From: Mimachlamys varia
Lineage: Eukaryota > Mollusca > Bivalvia > Pectinida > Pectinidae
Direction: 5' to 3'
Assembly: GCA_947623455.1 (NCBI GenBank)
Contig: OX392529.1
Span: forward strand, 63,115,686 to 63,179,685
Length of the DNA: 64,000 nucleotides
Shown: positions 43,783 to 56,669 of the stretch, in pieces
Layout: the number at the start of each line of letters is the position of its first letter
Position numbering within the stretch: position 1 is the stretch's first letter
Made by a program: the position numbers and the translations under genes
Notes under the pieces: generated by a model
The model's database searches: none
Told to the model about the DNA's origin: nothing
What the model saw: only the letters and a program-made list of their open reading frames with translations

Positions 43783-45396
43783 AGATGGAGATTTTTACAT
43801 ATACCATATATATCATGAACATTTTATCTACATGTATTATATCCAGTGAACTTTGAACTGTTTTTCCCCAAGTTTCTTAATATTGTTTTCAAATATATTT
43901 TTGATCAGCAATATATTATAGTTTGCTACAAATTGGCTCATGTTAACAGATCAGGTTTCATAATGACTGCTTAATTGATTTTTCAAAATGTAATTTTGAT
44001 ATCATATGTATCCAGAAGGATACTTGGTTTAACTATTCGAGCTATTAAATACAGATATATATATTTGGTTTTGACAATGATATGTACTTCTGCATTGAAT
44101 TACTACTAATTTGTTAAATTGTATGAAATGAAGGAGTAAGAGTTTGTAATTCATGGATTATGAAGTTGGAAAAGTGTCATTCCTACATCTCTGAAAAGTC
44201 CTCTATGTACATGTATGTGATTTCATCCATAATTGCTATACTTAAAATGTCCAGTTGACTTTTAATTGTATTGATTACTTTGATGCATTTATCAAATTCA
44301 CATGTATTCAGTCTTTACTGTATGGCCATGTGTCCACTTTGATATTAGCTCTGCAATTATTAATCAGGGTTTATGCATTTTCACAATACCCAATTTAATA
44401 CATTATGTCCTCTCGGATTTCTTTGAAATGATATGCCAGTCATGCTTCTTTCCTGTTTGTTGGTAAAGTGTTAAGACAAATTGTTTTGATTGTACAAGTG
44501 TGTGAAGTTGAGATATTTTCAAGCTAGCAAATCTAAATTAGTATAAATGAGTATGTATGATATTGATCAATGTAATTTCTCATGCTTTACCAAGACTACA
44601 GAATAAGAAGAGTTTTTTTTTTAAACTGCTGGTATGAAAGTAATTTGGTTTAAATGATATTAACTTATCTAAAGGTACCTATTATAATGCTTTCATATAA
44701 TTTTCTGAAGATTATCTGGTTGAGTAAGACAATTGATGTCAAATATGTATTTTTGGATTTTGTAAGATTTGCATTCTTATAAAAAAAGAGTACCCTTAAT
44801 GCACAGAGTACAATGTCTTGTGAATTTACTTAATGGCTTTTAAAAGTCAACATTTCATTAATTTTTTTTCAATAACTTGATATAATTATGAACTTGTGTA
44901 AATGGATTATTTTGAGAAAAAAAAAAATAGTAATAATACATGCATACTACATGTATTATATTATATTAGTTCCGTTTCATCTTAATGAAACAATTATGAT
45001 TTGATAATGATAATAGAATTTACTTGATCAATTCTTACTTAATAATAATTACATCTTTAGATTGATGTTCTATGAGTTAGCTATTGTGGATCGTTTATTT
45101 CTCTGCTCCAATAGAGTTATTTCAGTTCTATCCACTTAGATAGCATTGTTCACAGTTTGCCTTGTTTCTTGATATAATTTTGGTTACCTCCCTTTTTAAC
45201 AGCATTTTGTCAGTCCTAAATAAATGATATTGTTCCAAATCTATGTGGAAAACATATATTATCTGATATTATTCACATACAAAATGTATTTGTTAATTGC
45301 ATGATAGATTTACATTGTATTCTAGTCCCAAATAATTTTTCTTCATCCATCACCCATGGGAAAATTGCCTTCTGCAATTTTGTTTTGAGGGGCGGA
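43783..45396 (+). other. Long untranslated region between pol and the 3' LTR
   Basis: About 1.6 kb, very AT-rich, with no frame longer than noise. It has the position of an env gene but no coding sign. The purine tract at its end should prime plus-strand DNA synthesis. Confidence 0.75.
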
Positions 45397-45630
45397 TGTT
45401 GTGTATATGAAATGGTTGAAGAGATGTAGAGTCATTATTTGGTCTGTGTCGCTTCATTGCTCTATGCAGTTATCCTTCTTTGCATTTAGTACAACATATT
45501 TTGGAACTCTTTTGTATTGAAGATCGAAAAGTGAAATAAAAGGAAGACTGACAAGCTTCATGAATGGAATTATTTATTCCTTTACATATATTCGTGTTAA
45601 TAATCCGCTTATACAGATTCCCCGATCACA
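45397..45630 (+). repeat. 3' LTR, 234 bp
   Basis: Identical to 36879-37112; followed by the CTTG target duplication. Confidence 0.96.
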
Positions 45631-45634
45631 CTTG

Positions 45635-46317
45635 GATGCTCGCATGAGTCTATTAAATTGTTCTCAGAGATTTGTCCGCGAGATAGGGCTGCGGTCGGCG
45701 TGTAGTGGATATTGGAGACAAGTTTAATGACAGATCTCAAAAAATAAACATGCGATAAAATAGAATTCCATCTGATTGATAAAATAGATGTATATATGAA
45801 CTTTTCACAATCTATGGGGATCGTTATTAGTGTAAAATAAGGGTGAAAATGTTTTACCTGTAAGAGCTTTGGTATGAATTGGCAGTTGGCAGGGTGTGTA
45901 AATATGTCGTGAACTTCCCTAGAATAGTTATACTAATTAGTCGGTAGTGTAAGATTACAATTAACAGTACCTAACGATCCCTTGAGGCTTTTTTACCCCT
46001 ACCTCCCTTTGTTCGGCTCCCGTAAGATCTCCACACAGGTAAGTCATCTCACACCTGTAATGACCCCCGCGGCTCTCCATCCCCACAGGGGTTATTTGTG
46101 AGTCCCAGCGTTGAAATGACAACTAACAAATAGGCGAAGTGAATAAAATTATCATTTCGATACTCATATAAAAAGCTAAACATTGTTAAATCACATTTTT
46201 TCTTATTTTTTTTAAAAAGATATAGCTCACCCTATATTCAGTTACATTTTATTTCAAATTAATATTGAGAAGGGATATTATAAAAAAAATAGAATTTAAA
46301 TCATGATTGGATTAAAA
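45635..46317. other. Non-coding host DNA
   Basis: Right flank of the Gypsy insertion. No feature that I can support. Confidence 0.5.
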
Positions 46318-46620
46318 CACGTGACATGTGAACAGGTATCGGATCACCTGCCGAACCATTTTGGTTATACCTAAGTTCCATCATTACACGTGAACAGGTA
46401 TCGGATCACCTTCCGAACCATTTTGGTTATACCTAAGTTCCATCATTACACGTGAACAGGTATCGGACCACCTGCCGAACCATTTTGGTTATACCTAAGT
46501 TCCATCATTACACGTGAACAGGTATCGGATCACCTGCCGAACCATTTTGGTTATACCTAAGTTCCATCATTACACGTGAACAGGTATCGGATCACCTGCC
46601 GAACCATTTTGGTTATACCT
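46318..46620. repeat. 62-bp tandem repeat, 5 copies
   Basis: Unit starts CACGTGAACAGGTATCGGAT and includes CACCTGCCGAACC. Four units begin with an E-box CACGTG (the first has GACATGTG), and the pair CAGGT...ACCTG forms a short inverted repeat in each. Copies are nearly identical. Confidence 0.93.
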
Positions 46621-47049
46621 ACCATATATGTTCGAAAATTGCTGTATATGCGCTATTGGAACTTTGCCGCCAAAGTACCATATTTGCATGCTTTGTAAGT
46701 AATACCTGACAGGTCTTATGTTAACGTTTACTGTGCCATTTGTAGATATATACATACGAGAAGTATTTCACAGGTAATTTTCGTAATGAATTCATTCAGT
46801 GCATAATTTAATTTACTGTTTGTGCTTTTCTGAGACTAAGTCGTTTTAATGTCTTTGCTCCTGAATATGTTTAGATGGAATTGTGTTTCAACCAGAGAAA
46901 TAACGATTATTTACAGCTATTGATAGAGGTGAGGAAGGCGGATGAGGTTAAGTAGTCTGTCCGACCCTAAATTTATTAAATATGTTACAGGTAGCTGGAA
47001 CCGGGAGGCTATGGTTGCATTGCCCGACCATATATGTTACAGGTAGCTG
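46621..47049. other. Non-coding host DNA with a local duplication
   Basis: The segment TATGTTACAGGTAGCTGG occurs at 46981 and again at 47034, followed each time by related sequence. The second copy holds the foldback insertion at 47058. Confidence 0.7.
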
Positions 47050-47133
47050 GTACCGAGCACAGGGACCTGAGAATTTGTTACAGCTATTTTTGGACCTAGC
47101 TGTAACAAATTCTCAGGTCCCTGTGGTACCGAG
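47050..47133. mobile_element. 68-bp foldback micro-element with 8-bp target duplication (hAT-like)
   Basis: Element 47058-47125: perfect 29-nt arms starting CACAGGGACCTGAG around a 10-nt centre. Flanked by GTACCGAG at 47050-47057 and 47126-47133. An 8-bp duplication is typical of hAT elements (family knowledge). A neighbouring paralogous copy of the site without insert supports the boundaries. Confidence 0.8.
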
Positions 47134-48040
47134 AGGCCTTGTTTGCGAGTAATAATTGTCAGATCCCCTACTTTTCTAGCTCCAGACCATGGCCAGAGAG
47201 TTTTGGTGAAGGTTAAAAGTCAGAGGTCAGAGAGTCTTATATTTACAAGACCTGTTTATGATGAAGTGGTCAGTAAAAGTATACCAGTTAATTCGGACGG
47301 CTCCCGAATATATATATACACCACAGTTCAGGTGACAGTAATGTGTATCAAAGGTAAGAAGGGAGATAACCTTTGTAATGAAAAACAACCGTGCTATGTG
47401 TGCGAAAACCTGTTTTGTTTCCACAAATGTGGACTAATAATGTACATTTTCAAGGAATCAGGGCTGTCCATATGTTTCCGATAGCTTCTCCAGTGGGAAA
47501 TATCCGTCAAACTAATTAAATAGATATTGGACAGTATTAGTTTATCGTCACCTAACTTGATAGGCATTCCCGCTCATATCTACAGAAGGCCCCGAGTGCA
47601 CGTGGTTTCTGGCTTGGATATATGTTCTTCGGGGATTCTGGAACACCAAGACGATCGGGGGCACTGACAACATTCTCTAGGCACTGAAGGGGTGTTGGCT
47701 GGTCGAAGTGACGTTCTCCACTGAGGGTGACAATGACGTTGGGTATAGTACTAGTGCGCGTACGGCGTGAAACATTTCGCCTATAGATGCGAATGGCTCC
47801 TGTTACACAATTTTCATGTGGCTAACGACCTCTTAATTAGCACATAGGCATTTGTAATTTTCTTAGCGGTTTGGGGCAGTCTTTACATGTTTTGTTTATA
47901 TGTAACCTATTTTTGAGAATGATGGTAAAACAGATAACTACTTCGAATTCGTGTTCACGAGGAGTACCTGTAGCTTTATTGGACTTTTTGGGAAATGAAG
48001 AAACACTGGAATAAGTTCATACTCAACAGCCAGAAGGCAC
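47134..48040. other. Non-coding host DNA
   Basis: A 113-codon frame (47143-47484) has no recognisable domain and no splice context; I see nothing else. Confidence 0.45.
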
Positions 48041-48044
48041 AGAG

Positions 48045-50285
48045 AGCACTGATACTGGGCCAGTAGGTACCTGGGACAGAGTACTGATACTGGGCCAGTA
48101 GGTACCTGGGACAGAGTACTGATACTGGGCCAGTAGGTACCTGGGACAGAGTACTGATACTGGGCCAGTAGGTACCTGGGACAGAGTACTGATACTGGGC
48201 CAGTAGGTACCTGGGACAGAGAACTGATACTTGTCCAGTAGGTACCTGGGACAGAGTACTGATACTTGGCTAGTAGGTACCTGGGACAGAGTACTGACAC
48301 TTGGCTAGTAGGTACCTGGGACAGAGAACTGATACTTGGCTAGTAGGTACCTGGGACAGAGTACTGATACTTGGCTAGTAGGTACCTGGGACAGAGAACT
48401 GATACTTGGCCTGTAGGTACCTGGGACAGAGTACTGATACTTGGCCAGTAGGTACCTGGGACAGAGTACTGATACTTGGCCAGTAGGTACCTGGGACAGA
48501 GTACTGATACTTGGTCAGTAGGTACCTGGGACAGAATACTGATACTTGGCCAGTAGGTACCTGGGACAGAGTACTGATACTTGGCTAGTAGGTACCTGGG
48601 ACAGAGTACTGATACTTGTCCAGTAGGTACCTGGGACAGAGTACTGATACATGTACTTGACCATGCAGTAGGTACATGAGACATAGTACTGATACTTGAC
48701 CATGCAGTAGGTACCTGGGACAGAGTCCTGATACTTGGTCAGTAGGTACCTGGGACAGTGTACTGATACTTGGCCACTAGGTACATTGGACAGAGTACTG
48801 ATACTTGGCCACTAGGTACCTGGGACAGAGTTCCGATACTGGTCCAGTAGGTACCTGGGACAGAGTACTGATACTGGTTCAGTAGGTACCTGGGACAGAG
48901 TACTGATACTTGGCCAGTAGGTACCTGGGACAGAGTACTGATACTGGGCCACTAGGTACCTGGGACAGAGTACTGATACTGGTCCAGTAGGTACCTGGGA
49001 CAGAGTACTGATACTTGGCCAGTAGGTACCCGGGACAGAGTACTGATACTTGGCCAGTAGGTACCTGGGACAGAGTACTAATACTTGACCAGTAGGTACC
49101 TGGGACAGAGTACTGATACTTGGCCACTAGATACCTGGGACAGAGTACTGATACTTGGCCTGTAGGTACCTGGGACAGTGTACCGATACTAGGCCAGTAA
49201 TGACCTGGGACAGAGTGCTGATACTGGTCCAGTAGGTACCTTGGACAGAGTACTGATAATTGTCCAGTAGGTACCTGGGACAGAGTACTGATACTTGGCG
49301 GTACCTGGGACAGAGTACTGATACTTGGTCAGTATGTACCTGGGACAGAGTACTGATACTTTGCCAGTAGGTACCTGGGACAGAGTACTGATACTTGGTC
49401 ACTAGGTACCTGGGACAGAGTACTGATACTTGGCGGTACCTGGGACAGAGTACTGATACTTGGCGGTACCTGGGACAGAGTACTGATACTTTGCCAGTAG
49501 GTACCTGGGACAGAGTACTGATACTTGGTCACTAGGTACCTGGGACAGAGTACTGATACTTGGCCAGTAGGTACCTGTGACAGAGTACTGATAATTGGTC
49601 AGTAGGTACCTGGGACAGAGTACTGATACTTGTCCAGTAGGTACCTGGGATAGAGTACTGATACTTGGTCATTATGTACCTGGGACAGAGTACTGATACT
49701 TGGCCAGTAGGTACCTGGGACATAGTACTGATACTTGGTCAGTAGGTACCTGAGACGGAGTACTGATACTTTGTCAGTTGGTATCTGGGATAGAGTACTG
49801 ATACTTGTCCAGTAGGTACCTGGGACAGAGTACTGATACTTGGCCAGTAGGTACCTGGGACAGAGTACTGATACTTGGCCAGTAGGTACCTGGGACATAG
49901 TACTGATACTTGGTCAGTAGGTACCTGAGACGGAGTACTGATACTTTGTCAGTTGGTATCTGGGATAGAGTACTGATACTTGTCCAGTAGGTACCTGGGA
50001 CAGAGTACTGATACTTGGCCAGTAGGTACCTGGGACAGAGTACTGATACTTGGCCAGTAGGTACCTGGGACATAGTACTGATACTTGGCCACTAGATACC
50101 TGGGACAGAATACTGATACTGGGCCACAAGGTACCTGGGACAGAGTACTGATACTTGGCCACAAGGTACCTGGGACAGAGAACTGATACTTTGTCAGTTG
50201 ATACCTGGGACAGAGTACTGATACTTTGTCAGTTGATACCTGGGACAGAGTACTGATACTTTGTCAGTTGATACCTGGGACTTTT
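48045..50285. repeat. 35-bp minisatellite, about 64 copies
   Basis: Unit GGTACCTGGGACAGAGTACT plus GATACTTGGCCAGTA. Shorter 20-odd-bp units occur near 49295-49480. A 175-bp block (five units) is duplicated in tandem (about 49690-49865 and 49865-50040). Confidence 0.96.
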
Positions 50286-50404
50286 GAACCTGGAAAAATG
50301 TTTAGAAATACTTTAGGGAGATCTATCTAAAATTAACGAAGTAATTTTCATTTGGTCTTAGTTGTGCATGTTTATTTTTTATGCTATTTGGATAAACACA
50401 ATGA

Positions 50405-50585
50405 CTGAAGCTATGTCTGAGATCCAAGGGTCCTCTGGGTCTATATGTAGTTTTGTCTGTTTACTGATGCTATGTTTGAGATCCAAGGGTCCTCTGGGTC
50501 TATATTGAGTTTTGTCTGTTTACTGATGCTATGTTTGAGATCCAAGGGTCCTCTGGGTCTATATGTAGTTTTGTCTGTTTACTTC
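50405..50585. repeat. 59-bp tandem repeat, 3 copies
   Basis: Unit contains GAGATCCAAGGGTCCTCTGG and TAGTTTTGTCTGTTTACTGA; copies are almost identical. Confidence 0.92.
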
Positions 50586-50589
50586 TGAA

Positions 50590-51050
50590 TCAGATAAATA
50601 ACATGGTTGACAAATGGCCACCTTGAATATATTGACAGTTTTGTTAACTCTATTTTTCAGAAAGTACTAGGATGGATTAATGCATTAGCCTATACCTGTA
50701 CTAAGGCATGCGGTTTTGTGGCAAATAACATGACATTACAAGACATTCTTGTTAGGATTTTTATCATGTTGCTAGATAATGTTTTACCTGAAAGGAAGGG
50801 AAAGAGAATAGAAGCTAAAAGATCTTCAATATTAGATCTAATAAAGATCCTTTCAAAGCAGTGGCCAAGATCCTCTCATGATCTTTTGTTGAATTTTCCG
50901 CAGAAATTATTTGGCATATGGTATATAATCCAGAAGGGACTGACCTGAGGGACAGGGCCATATGAGGGTCAATCGTAAAAAAAAAAAATAATTACATTAA
51001 TAATGCTATTCCTCTAAAACTTATAGATGGTTTTTCGGCAACACTTTGTG
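50590..51050. other. Unassigned stretch with an orphan 113-codon frame
   Basis: A plus-strand frame at 50607-50948 follows a T-rich stretch ending TTTTTCAG at 50660, and from there it reads as a lysine-rich helical peptide. No domain is recognised and no donor or partner exon is visible. A decayed gene fragment or chance are both possible. Confidence 0.25.
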
Positions 51051-51054
51051 ATGT

Positions 51055-51180
51055 GATCCCTGGATGATGATAATTCTGTATGAATCCTCGGGGATGATGA
51101 TAATTCTGTATGAATCCTCGGGATGATGATAATTCTGTATGAATCCTCGGGATGATGATAATTCTGTATGAATCCTCGGC
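51055..51180. repeat. 30-bp tandem repeat, 4 copies
   Basis: Unit GATGATGATAATTCTGTATG plus AATCCTCGGG. Confidence 0.92.
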
Positions 51181-51725
51181 CTATATATAGTGTGCTGTTT
51201 GGCCATGCTGCGGAGATAACAGGCTTCTAAGTTTGTTTGACTTCGGTTACTCTCAGTGTCAGGGTTCAGATACATGTACGTGTTAAAATCTTCAAACGAC
51301 TTCTTTGAATAAATCTAAAATGATGACGCTGGGATGAAAGGCTATCAGGTTTTTTTTTAAATTAATTTTTAACAGAATTTAAAGAAGAAAACTTGGAAGT
51401 TGCTTCAATCATTCATCAACTTTGAACAAAATCTGTAGACTATGTGAATGCCAAGTAGGAGATTTCCATCTTTTTACATGTAGCACCATCAGATTTCATG
51501 AAACATATGCTTATCAAAATGGAATGTACTTGACATACTAGTAGTGTTCCAGCCCTGTTTGAAGTTTGCTTCCAAGCCCTTTTTGTAACATTTCACCAAG
51601 ATGATAATTTTCTGATGTTATTTTAAGAGGCAATTATAAGAAGCAAAAACAACATAGAAACACAAAATTGATTAAAAATAATCTTTATTGGTATGTAGCC
51701 TGATCAGATTGTAACACAGATAACT
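51180..51725. other. Non-coding host DNA
   Basis: No supported feature. Confidence 0.5.
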
Positions 51726-51729
51726 TAAG

Positions 51730-52265
51730 CAAAAGACAAAACACTGGTTAACAGACAATTAAATGACCAGTTAACAGACAAAACACCAGTTAACAGACAA
51801 TTAAATGACCAGTTAACAGACAAAACACCAGTAAACAGACAATTAAAACACCAGATGACAGACAATTAAAACACTGGTTAACAGACAATTAAATGACCAG
51901 TTAACAGATAATTAAAACACCTGTAATCGGACAATTAAAACACTTGTTAGCAGACGTTTAAAACACGGTACCAGTTAACAGACAAAACACCAGTGAACAT
52001 CCCATTAAATCACCAGTTAACAGATAATTAAAATGCCAGTAAAGAGGTAATTAAAACATCAGTTAACAAACAACTAATTAAATCAACAGTTAAGAGACAG
52101 TTAAAACATCAGTCAATTAAAGCATCTGTTAATACTATGAAAGAGCTAATTAATAGATACTGTAGTTAAAAGATAAGTATAGCACCTGCCAATAGTCATT
52201 CAAGCACCAGTTAACAAGCAATTAAAGCAATTGTTAACAGACAATTAAATACCAGTTAAACGTTA
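51730..52265. repeat. Degenerate 21-22-bp repeat
   Basis: Variants of ACCAGTTAACAGACAATTAAA, more diverged toward the right. An old array. Confidence 0.85.
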
Positions 52266-54265
52266 AAAGGTTAACTGTAATGGCTATATGGTTTTATGTA
52301 AATAGTTTTGTTTATTCAAAATATGTATATCAACAAAGTTACATTTGTTTAATGTCAGTATTCTTTGGTTCACATTTACATTAATTTATGTTTTTTATTT
52401 TAAATAAACTTAAGTACATGCACACTTAATTTTTTAACATTAGTGGGCAAGTACTGACAATTGGTTTTATTGTTATATTGGCATTAGGTTACATTGTATA
52501 TAAATATTTCTTTTTCTTTTTAATTTCAATTAGAGGACATAGTTTTTCTGTCTTCAATTAACATCTGTATACATCAAAATAACCAATTGTCATGACATTT
52601 TTATTTCAGTAGATTAAGCCTTATAAGCCTTTCCACATCAAACACTTCCAACCTAAACTGCAGGATATCTCTACATTCTGTGTATATATGTATAGGTATG
52701 AACACTTATATATATGTGTGGGGGTGGCTAGCTCGGGGTACTTATATGTAATTAGGTGTGTCACAGTGATGATCAGCGAGATATATACACACTTGTTAAC
52801 AGGTTAACATAGTGCAAAACTTCCTCATTGTTAGAAAATACACTGACATCATATCTACACACAAGTTCATAGACTTTCAGGTACAATCTAGTGATTTTCT
52901 TTTTTAAATACCTGTGACAAAAATTAAAGACATATTATAATGTGCATTTAGTAGCTGACCCAGGTTAGATTTACCTCACTACATAGTACTACTGGGCCCC
53001 GGGGTGGCTATAAAATTAAGTCACATACAAGATTATGTTTATGTACAAGTAAATACAAGTAGAGAATTACCTGCACATTTATAGTTGTACCTGTGTAGTT
53101 TACCAGGTATGAGGATTAAACGCGACACCTGTATTGATCTACCATCCAGTTGACACGGTCGGTACCATGTGACACAGGTAAACAGTACCTGGCCAGGTAG
53201 GCGACGCTGTACAGGTGTGAGATCATAGCGTATGGCCTTGTGGGAAGTGTACATTTACTGGCTAGCGTACCTTCTGATCCAGGACAAACATGTGATATGG
53301 ACAAAGATGTATGTGTTTAGTACTGTGTGTGTACAGTATTGAGGATACTTACCTGTGCTGTAATAGTATCTATGTTCTACCTGTGTTGGATGGAAAGTGT
53401 TGACATCAACTTGTCACATCACAGGTAAATATACACCTTACACTGAAAGTATATACCACTTACACAGGTACTCCAATTTGTATTTACCTGTGCTTTCTAG
53501 ATGTGTGATGTAATGATCCCAGCTGAGCCCTGTGTAGCTGGACACTGTGTTATTACTTAGATAATGCCACTGTTTTGTGGAGTTAGAGGGTACTAATTTA
53601 ACATGTGCTGGCCTTGGACATGTGTACATATACATGTATATACAGCCTGATAGTGATAGTATTGAGTAAGTAGTTAGAATGACAATCCTTTCATTATCTG
53701 ATATTTTATTGGTTCATTTGTAAACAGACGACTTCTATCACTTTATAGGGAAGTTATATCTATAACAAGATACAGATATCAAATATAGTGTAGATTGTGT
53801 CTGATGGTAGATAAGAAAGAAAATATTCACAATTTTTAGTAGGATAACTGACATTATTGAGTACAATGGACCTGTAATACCTTGTAAAAACATGCTGTAT
53901 GCCGACTGTAATTTCGGGGATATGATCATGACAATACTGTACTAGAAAACCCTTCACTTGATATATTTAAACATGGTGAAATCAGTCGGGTCAATGTTAG
54001 CCCGGTGAAATGACTGCCTTGCTCTGACCTCCATTGATAAAAGTTTCTATAACGTCCGAGTTCTTGTCCTATTTATCTGTTTTACAGATATCAATAGACG
54101 GCTAACATTTGGGTTGAGAAAATCTGCTGTGTATTTCAAATAGGTGTTGTTTACCTGACCAGAAACTGTCAGCTTTTATATGTTCGTTGCAATGCCTATC
54201 CATCTTCTGTCTGTCTGTGACCTTTTCGTTTGCAACATCTTCTTCTAAAAAACTGAATGTCCCAG
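52266..54265. other. Non-coding host DNA
   Basis: AT-rich left half; 53000-53640 has many scattered ACAGGTA/TACCTGT words but no regular period. No exon is supported. Confidence 0.5.
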
Positions 54266-54269
54266 GGTC

Positions 54270-54372
54270 GTGATATTTGGCCTGTGCGTTTCTCGTGATA
54301 TTTGGCCTGCGGTTTCTCGTGATATTTGGCCTGTGCGTTTCTCGTGATATTAAGCCTGTGCGTTTCTCGTAT
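54270..54372. repeat. 25-bp tandem repeat, about 4 copies
   Basis: Unit GTTTCTCGTGATATTTGGCC plus TGTGC. Confidence 0.88.
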
Positions 54373-54849
54373 TGGGTGCTATATAGTTTCCTCGGATACT
54401 CCAAAGATATACCTGTATATAAAGACAAATTAGCATATGATTATTGTAGAATATTGTACATCACACAAATCAGCTCACTCTCCTGTGGCTCATGAGTTTG
54501 GTAAGGACATGAAAATCAGTGACACATGTGTTAGTCACCCTGTAAATCCAAACAGATTGTGTTCACTTTCATGGTGCCGAGCACAACTAAATGGGCCATG
54601 TGATATATGTAACCACATCTCCTTCTTAGGTGGAAACTCACTTCAATGTTTGTAAATTTATCCGTTTAATCAATCAAGCGATTCTTTAACATAAAGAGAA
54701 TAAGCTATAGGAATGCTTGAGGTGGAAATGCTATGCCTTGTCATAGCTTAATAATCACTATGTATTGAAACATTTTCCATTGGTCAGTGATGACCATCCA
54801 AGAAACCCAAGAGTTACTAAATCTTTCTGATGATGGACGGAAAAAGATC

Positions 54850-56655
54850 TGGTTTGTACCTACCGAATGTACACCCTGTGTCTGGTTTGTTACTACAGAC
54901 TGTACACCATGTGTCTGGTTTCTTACTACAGACTGTACACCATGTGTCTGGTTTGTTACTACAGACTGTACACCCTGTGTCTGGTTTGTTACTACAGACT
55001 GTACACCATGTGTCTGGTTTGTTACTACAGTCTGTACACCATGTGTCTGGTTTGTTACTACAGTCTGTACACAATGTGTCTGGTTTGTTACTACAGACTG
55101 TACACCATGTGTCTGGTTTGTTACTACAGACTGTACACCCTGTGTCTGGTTTGTTACTACAGACTGTACACCATGTGTCTAGTTTGTAACTACAGTCTGT
55201 ACACCATGTGTCTTGTTTGTACCTACAGTCTGTACACCATGTGTCTGGTTTGTTACTACAGACTGTACACCATGTGTCTGGTTTGTTAATACAGACTGTA
55301 CACCATGTGTCTGGTTTGTTACTACAGTCTGTACACCATGTGTCTGGTTTGTACCTACAGACTGTACACTATGTGTCTGGTTTGTTACTACAGACTGTAC
55401 ACCATGTGTCTGGTTTGTTACTACAGACAGTACACCATGTGTCTGGTTTGTACCTACAGACTGTACACTATGTGTCTGGTTTGTTACTACAGACTGTACA
55501 CCATGTGTCGGGTTTGTTACTACAGACTGTACACCATGTGTCTGGTTTGTTACTACAGACTGTACACCATGTGTCTGGTTTGTACCTACAGACTGTACAC
55601 TATGTGTCTGGTTTGTTACTACAGACTGTACACCATGTGTCTGGTTTGTTACTACAGACTGTACACCATGTGTCTGGTTTGTTACTACAGACTCTACACC
55701 ATGTGTCTAGTTTGTTACTACAGTCTGTACACCATGTGTCTTGTTTGTACCTACAGTCTGTACACCATGTGTCTTGTTTGTTACTACAGACTGTACACCA
55801 TGTGTCTGGTTTGTTAATACAGACTGTACACCAGGTGTCGTGTTTGTTCCTACAGTCTGTACACCATGTGTCTGGTTTGTTACTACAGACTGTACACCAT
55901 GTGTCTGGTTTGTTACTACAGTCTGTACACCATGTGTCTGGTTTGTTACTACAGTCTGTACAACATGTGTCTGGTTTGTTAATACAGTCTGTACAACATG
56001 TGTCTGGTTTGTTAATACAGTCTGTACACCATGTGTCTGGTTTGTTAATACAGTCTGTACACCATGTGTCTGGTTTGTTCCTACAGTCTGTACACCATGT
56101 GTCTGGTTTGTACCTACAGTCTGTACACCATGTGTCTGGTTTGTTCCTACAGACTGTACACCATGTGTCTGGTTTGTTACTACAGACTGTACACCATGTG
56201 TCTAGTTTGTTACTACAGTCTGTACACCATGTGTCTGGTTTGTACCTACAGTCTTTACACCATGTGTCTGGTTTGTTACTACAGACTGTACACCATGTGT
56301 CTGGTTTGTTAATACAGACTGTACACCATGTGTCTGGTTTGTTACTACAGACTGTACACCATGTGTCTGGTTTGTTAATACAGTCTGTACACCATGTGTC
56401 TGGTTTGTTCCTACAGACTGTACACCATGTGTCTGGTTTGTTACTACAGACTGTACACCATGTGTCTGGTTTGTTACTACAGTCTTTACACCATGTGTCT
56501 GGTTTGTTACTACAGACTGTACACCACGTGTCTGGTTTGTTACTACAGTCTTTACACCATGTGTCTGGTTTGTACCTACAGACTGTACACCACGTGTCTG
56601 GTTTGTTACTACAGTCTTTACACCATGTGTCTGGTTTGTTACTACAGACTGTACA
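54850..56655. repeat. 33-bp minisatellite, about 55 copies
   Basis: Unit TGGTTTGTTACTACAGACTG plus TACACCATGTGTC. Because 33 is a multiple of 3, long Cys-rich or Leu/His-rich frames open in several frames on both strands (for example 55208-56668 plus, 55600-56739 minus). I treat them as non-coding. Confidence 0.96.
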
Positions 56656-56669
56656 CCCCAGGTTGTAAT

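Larger units (their letters stand above)
36879..45630 (+). mobile_element. Complete Ty3/Gypsy retrotransposon (8752 bp), very young
   Basis: Two 234-bp LTRs that are identical by my reading (36879-37112 and 45397-45630), TG...CA ends, and a 4-bp target duplication CTTG (36875-36878 and 45631-45634). A primer site follows the left LTR (TGGTGGAGAATCTAAAG from 37113) and a purine-rich tract GAGGGGCGGA precedes the right LTR. Gag and pol are separate frames; there is no env. Identical LTRs mean insertion too recent for visible mutation. Confidence 0.97.

Noticed and set aside
47938..50164. Many minus-strand frames with VLCPRYLLAKYQYSVPGTY-like repeats
   Set aside because: Three-frame reading of the 35-bp array; the frames shift into one another.
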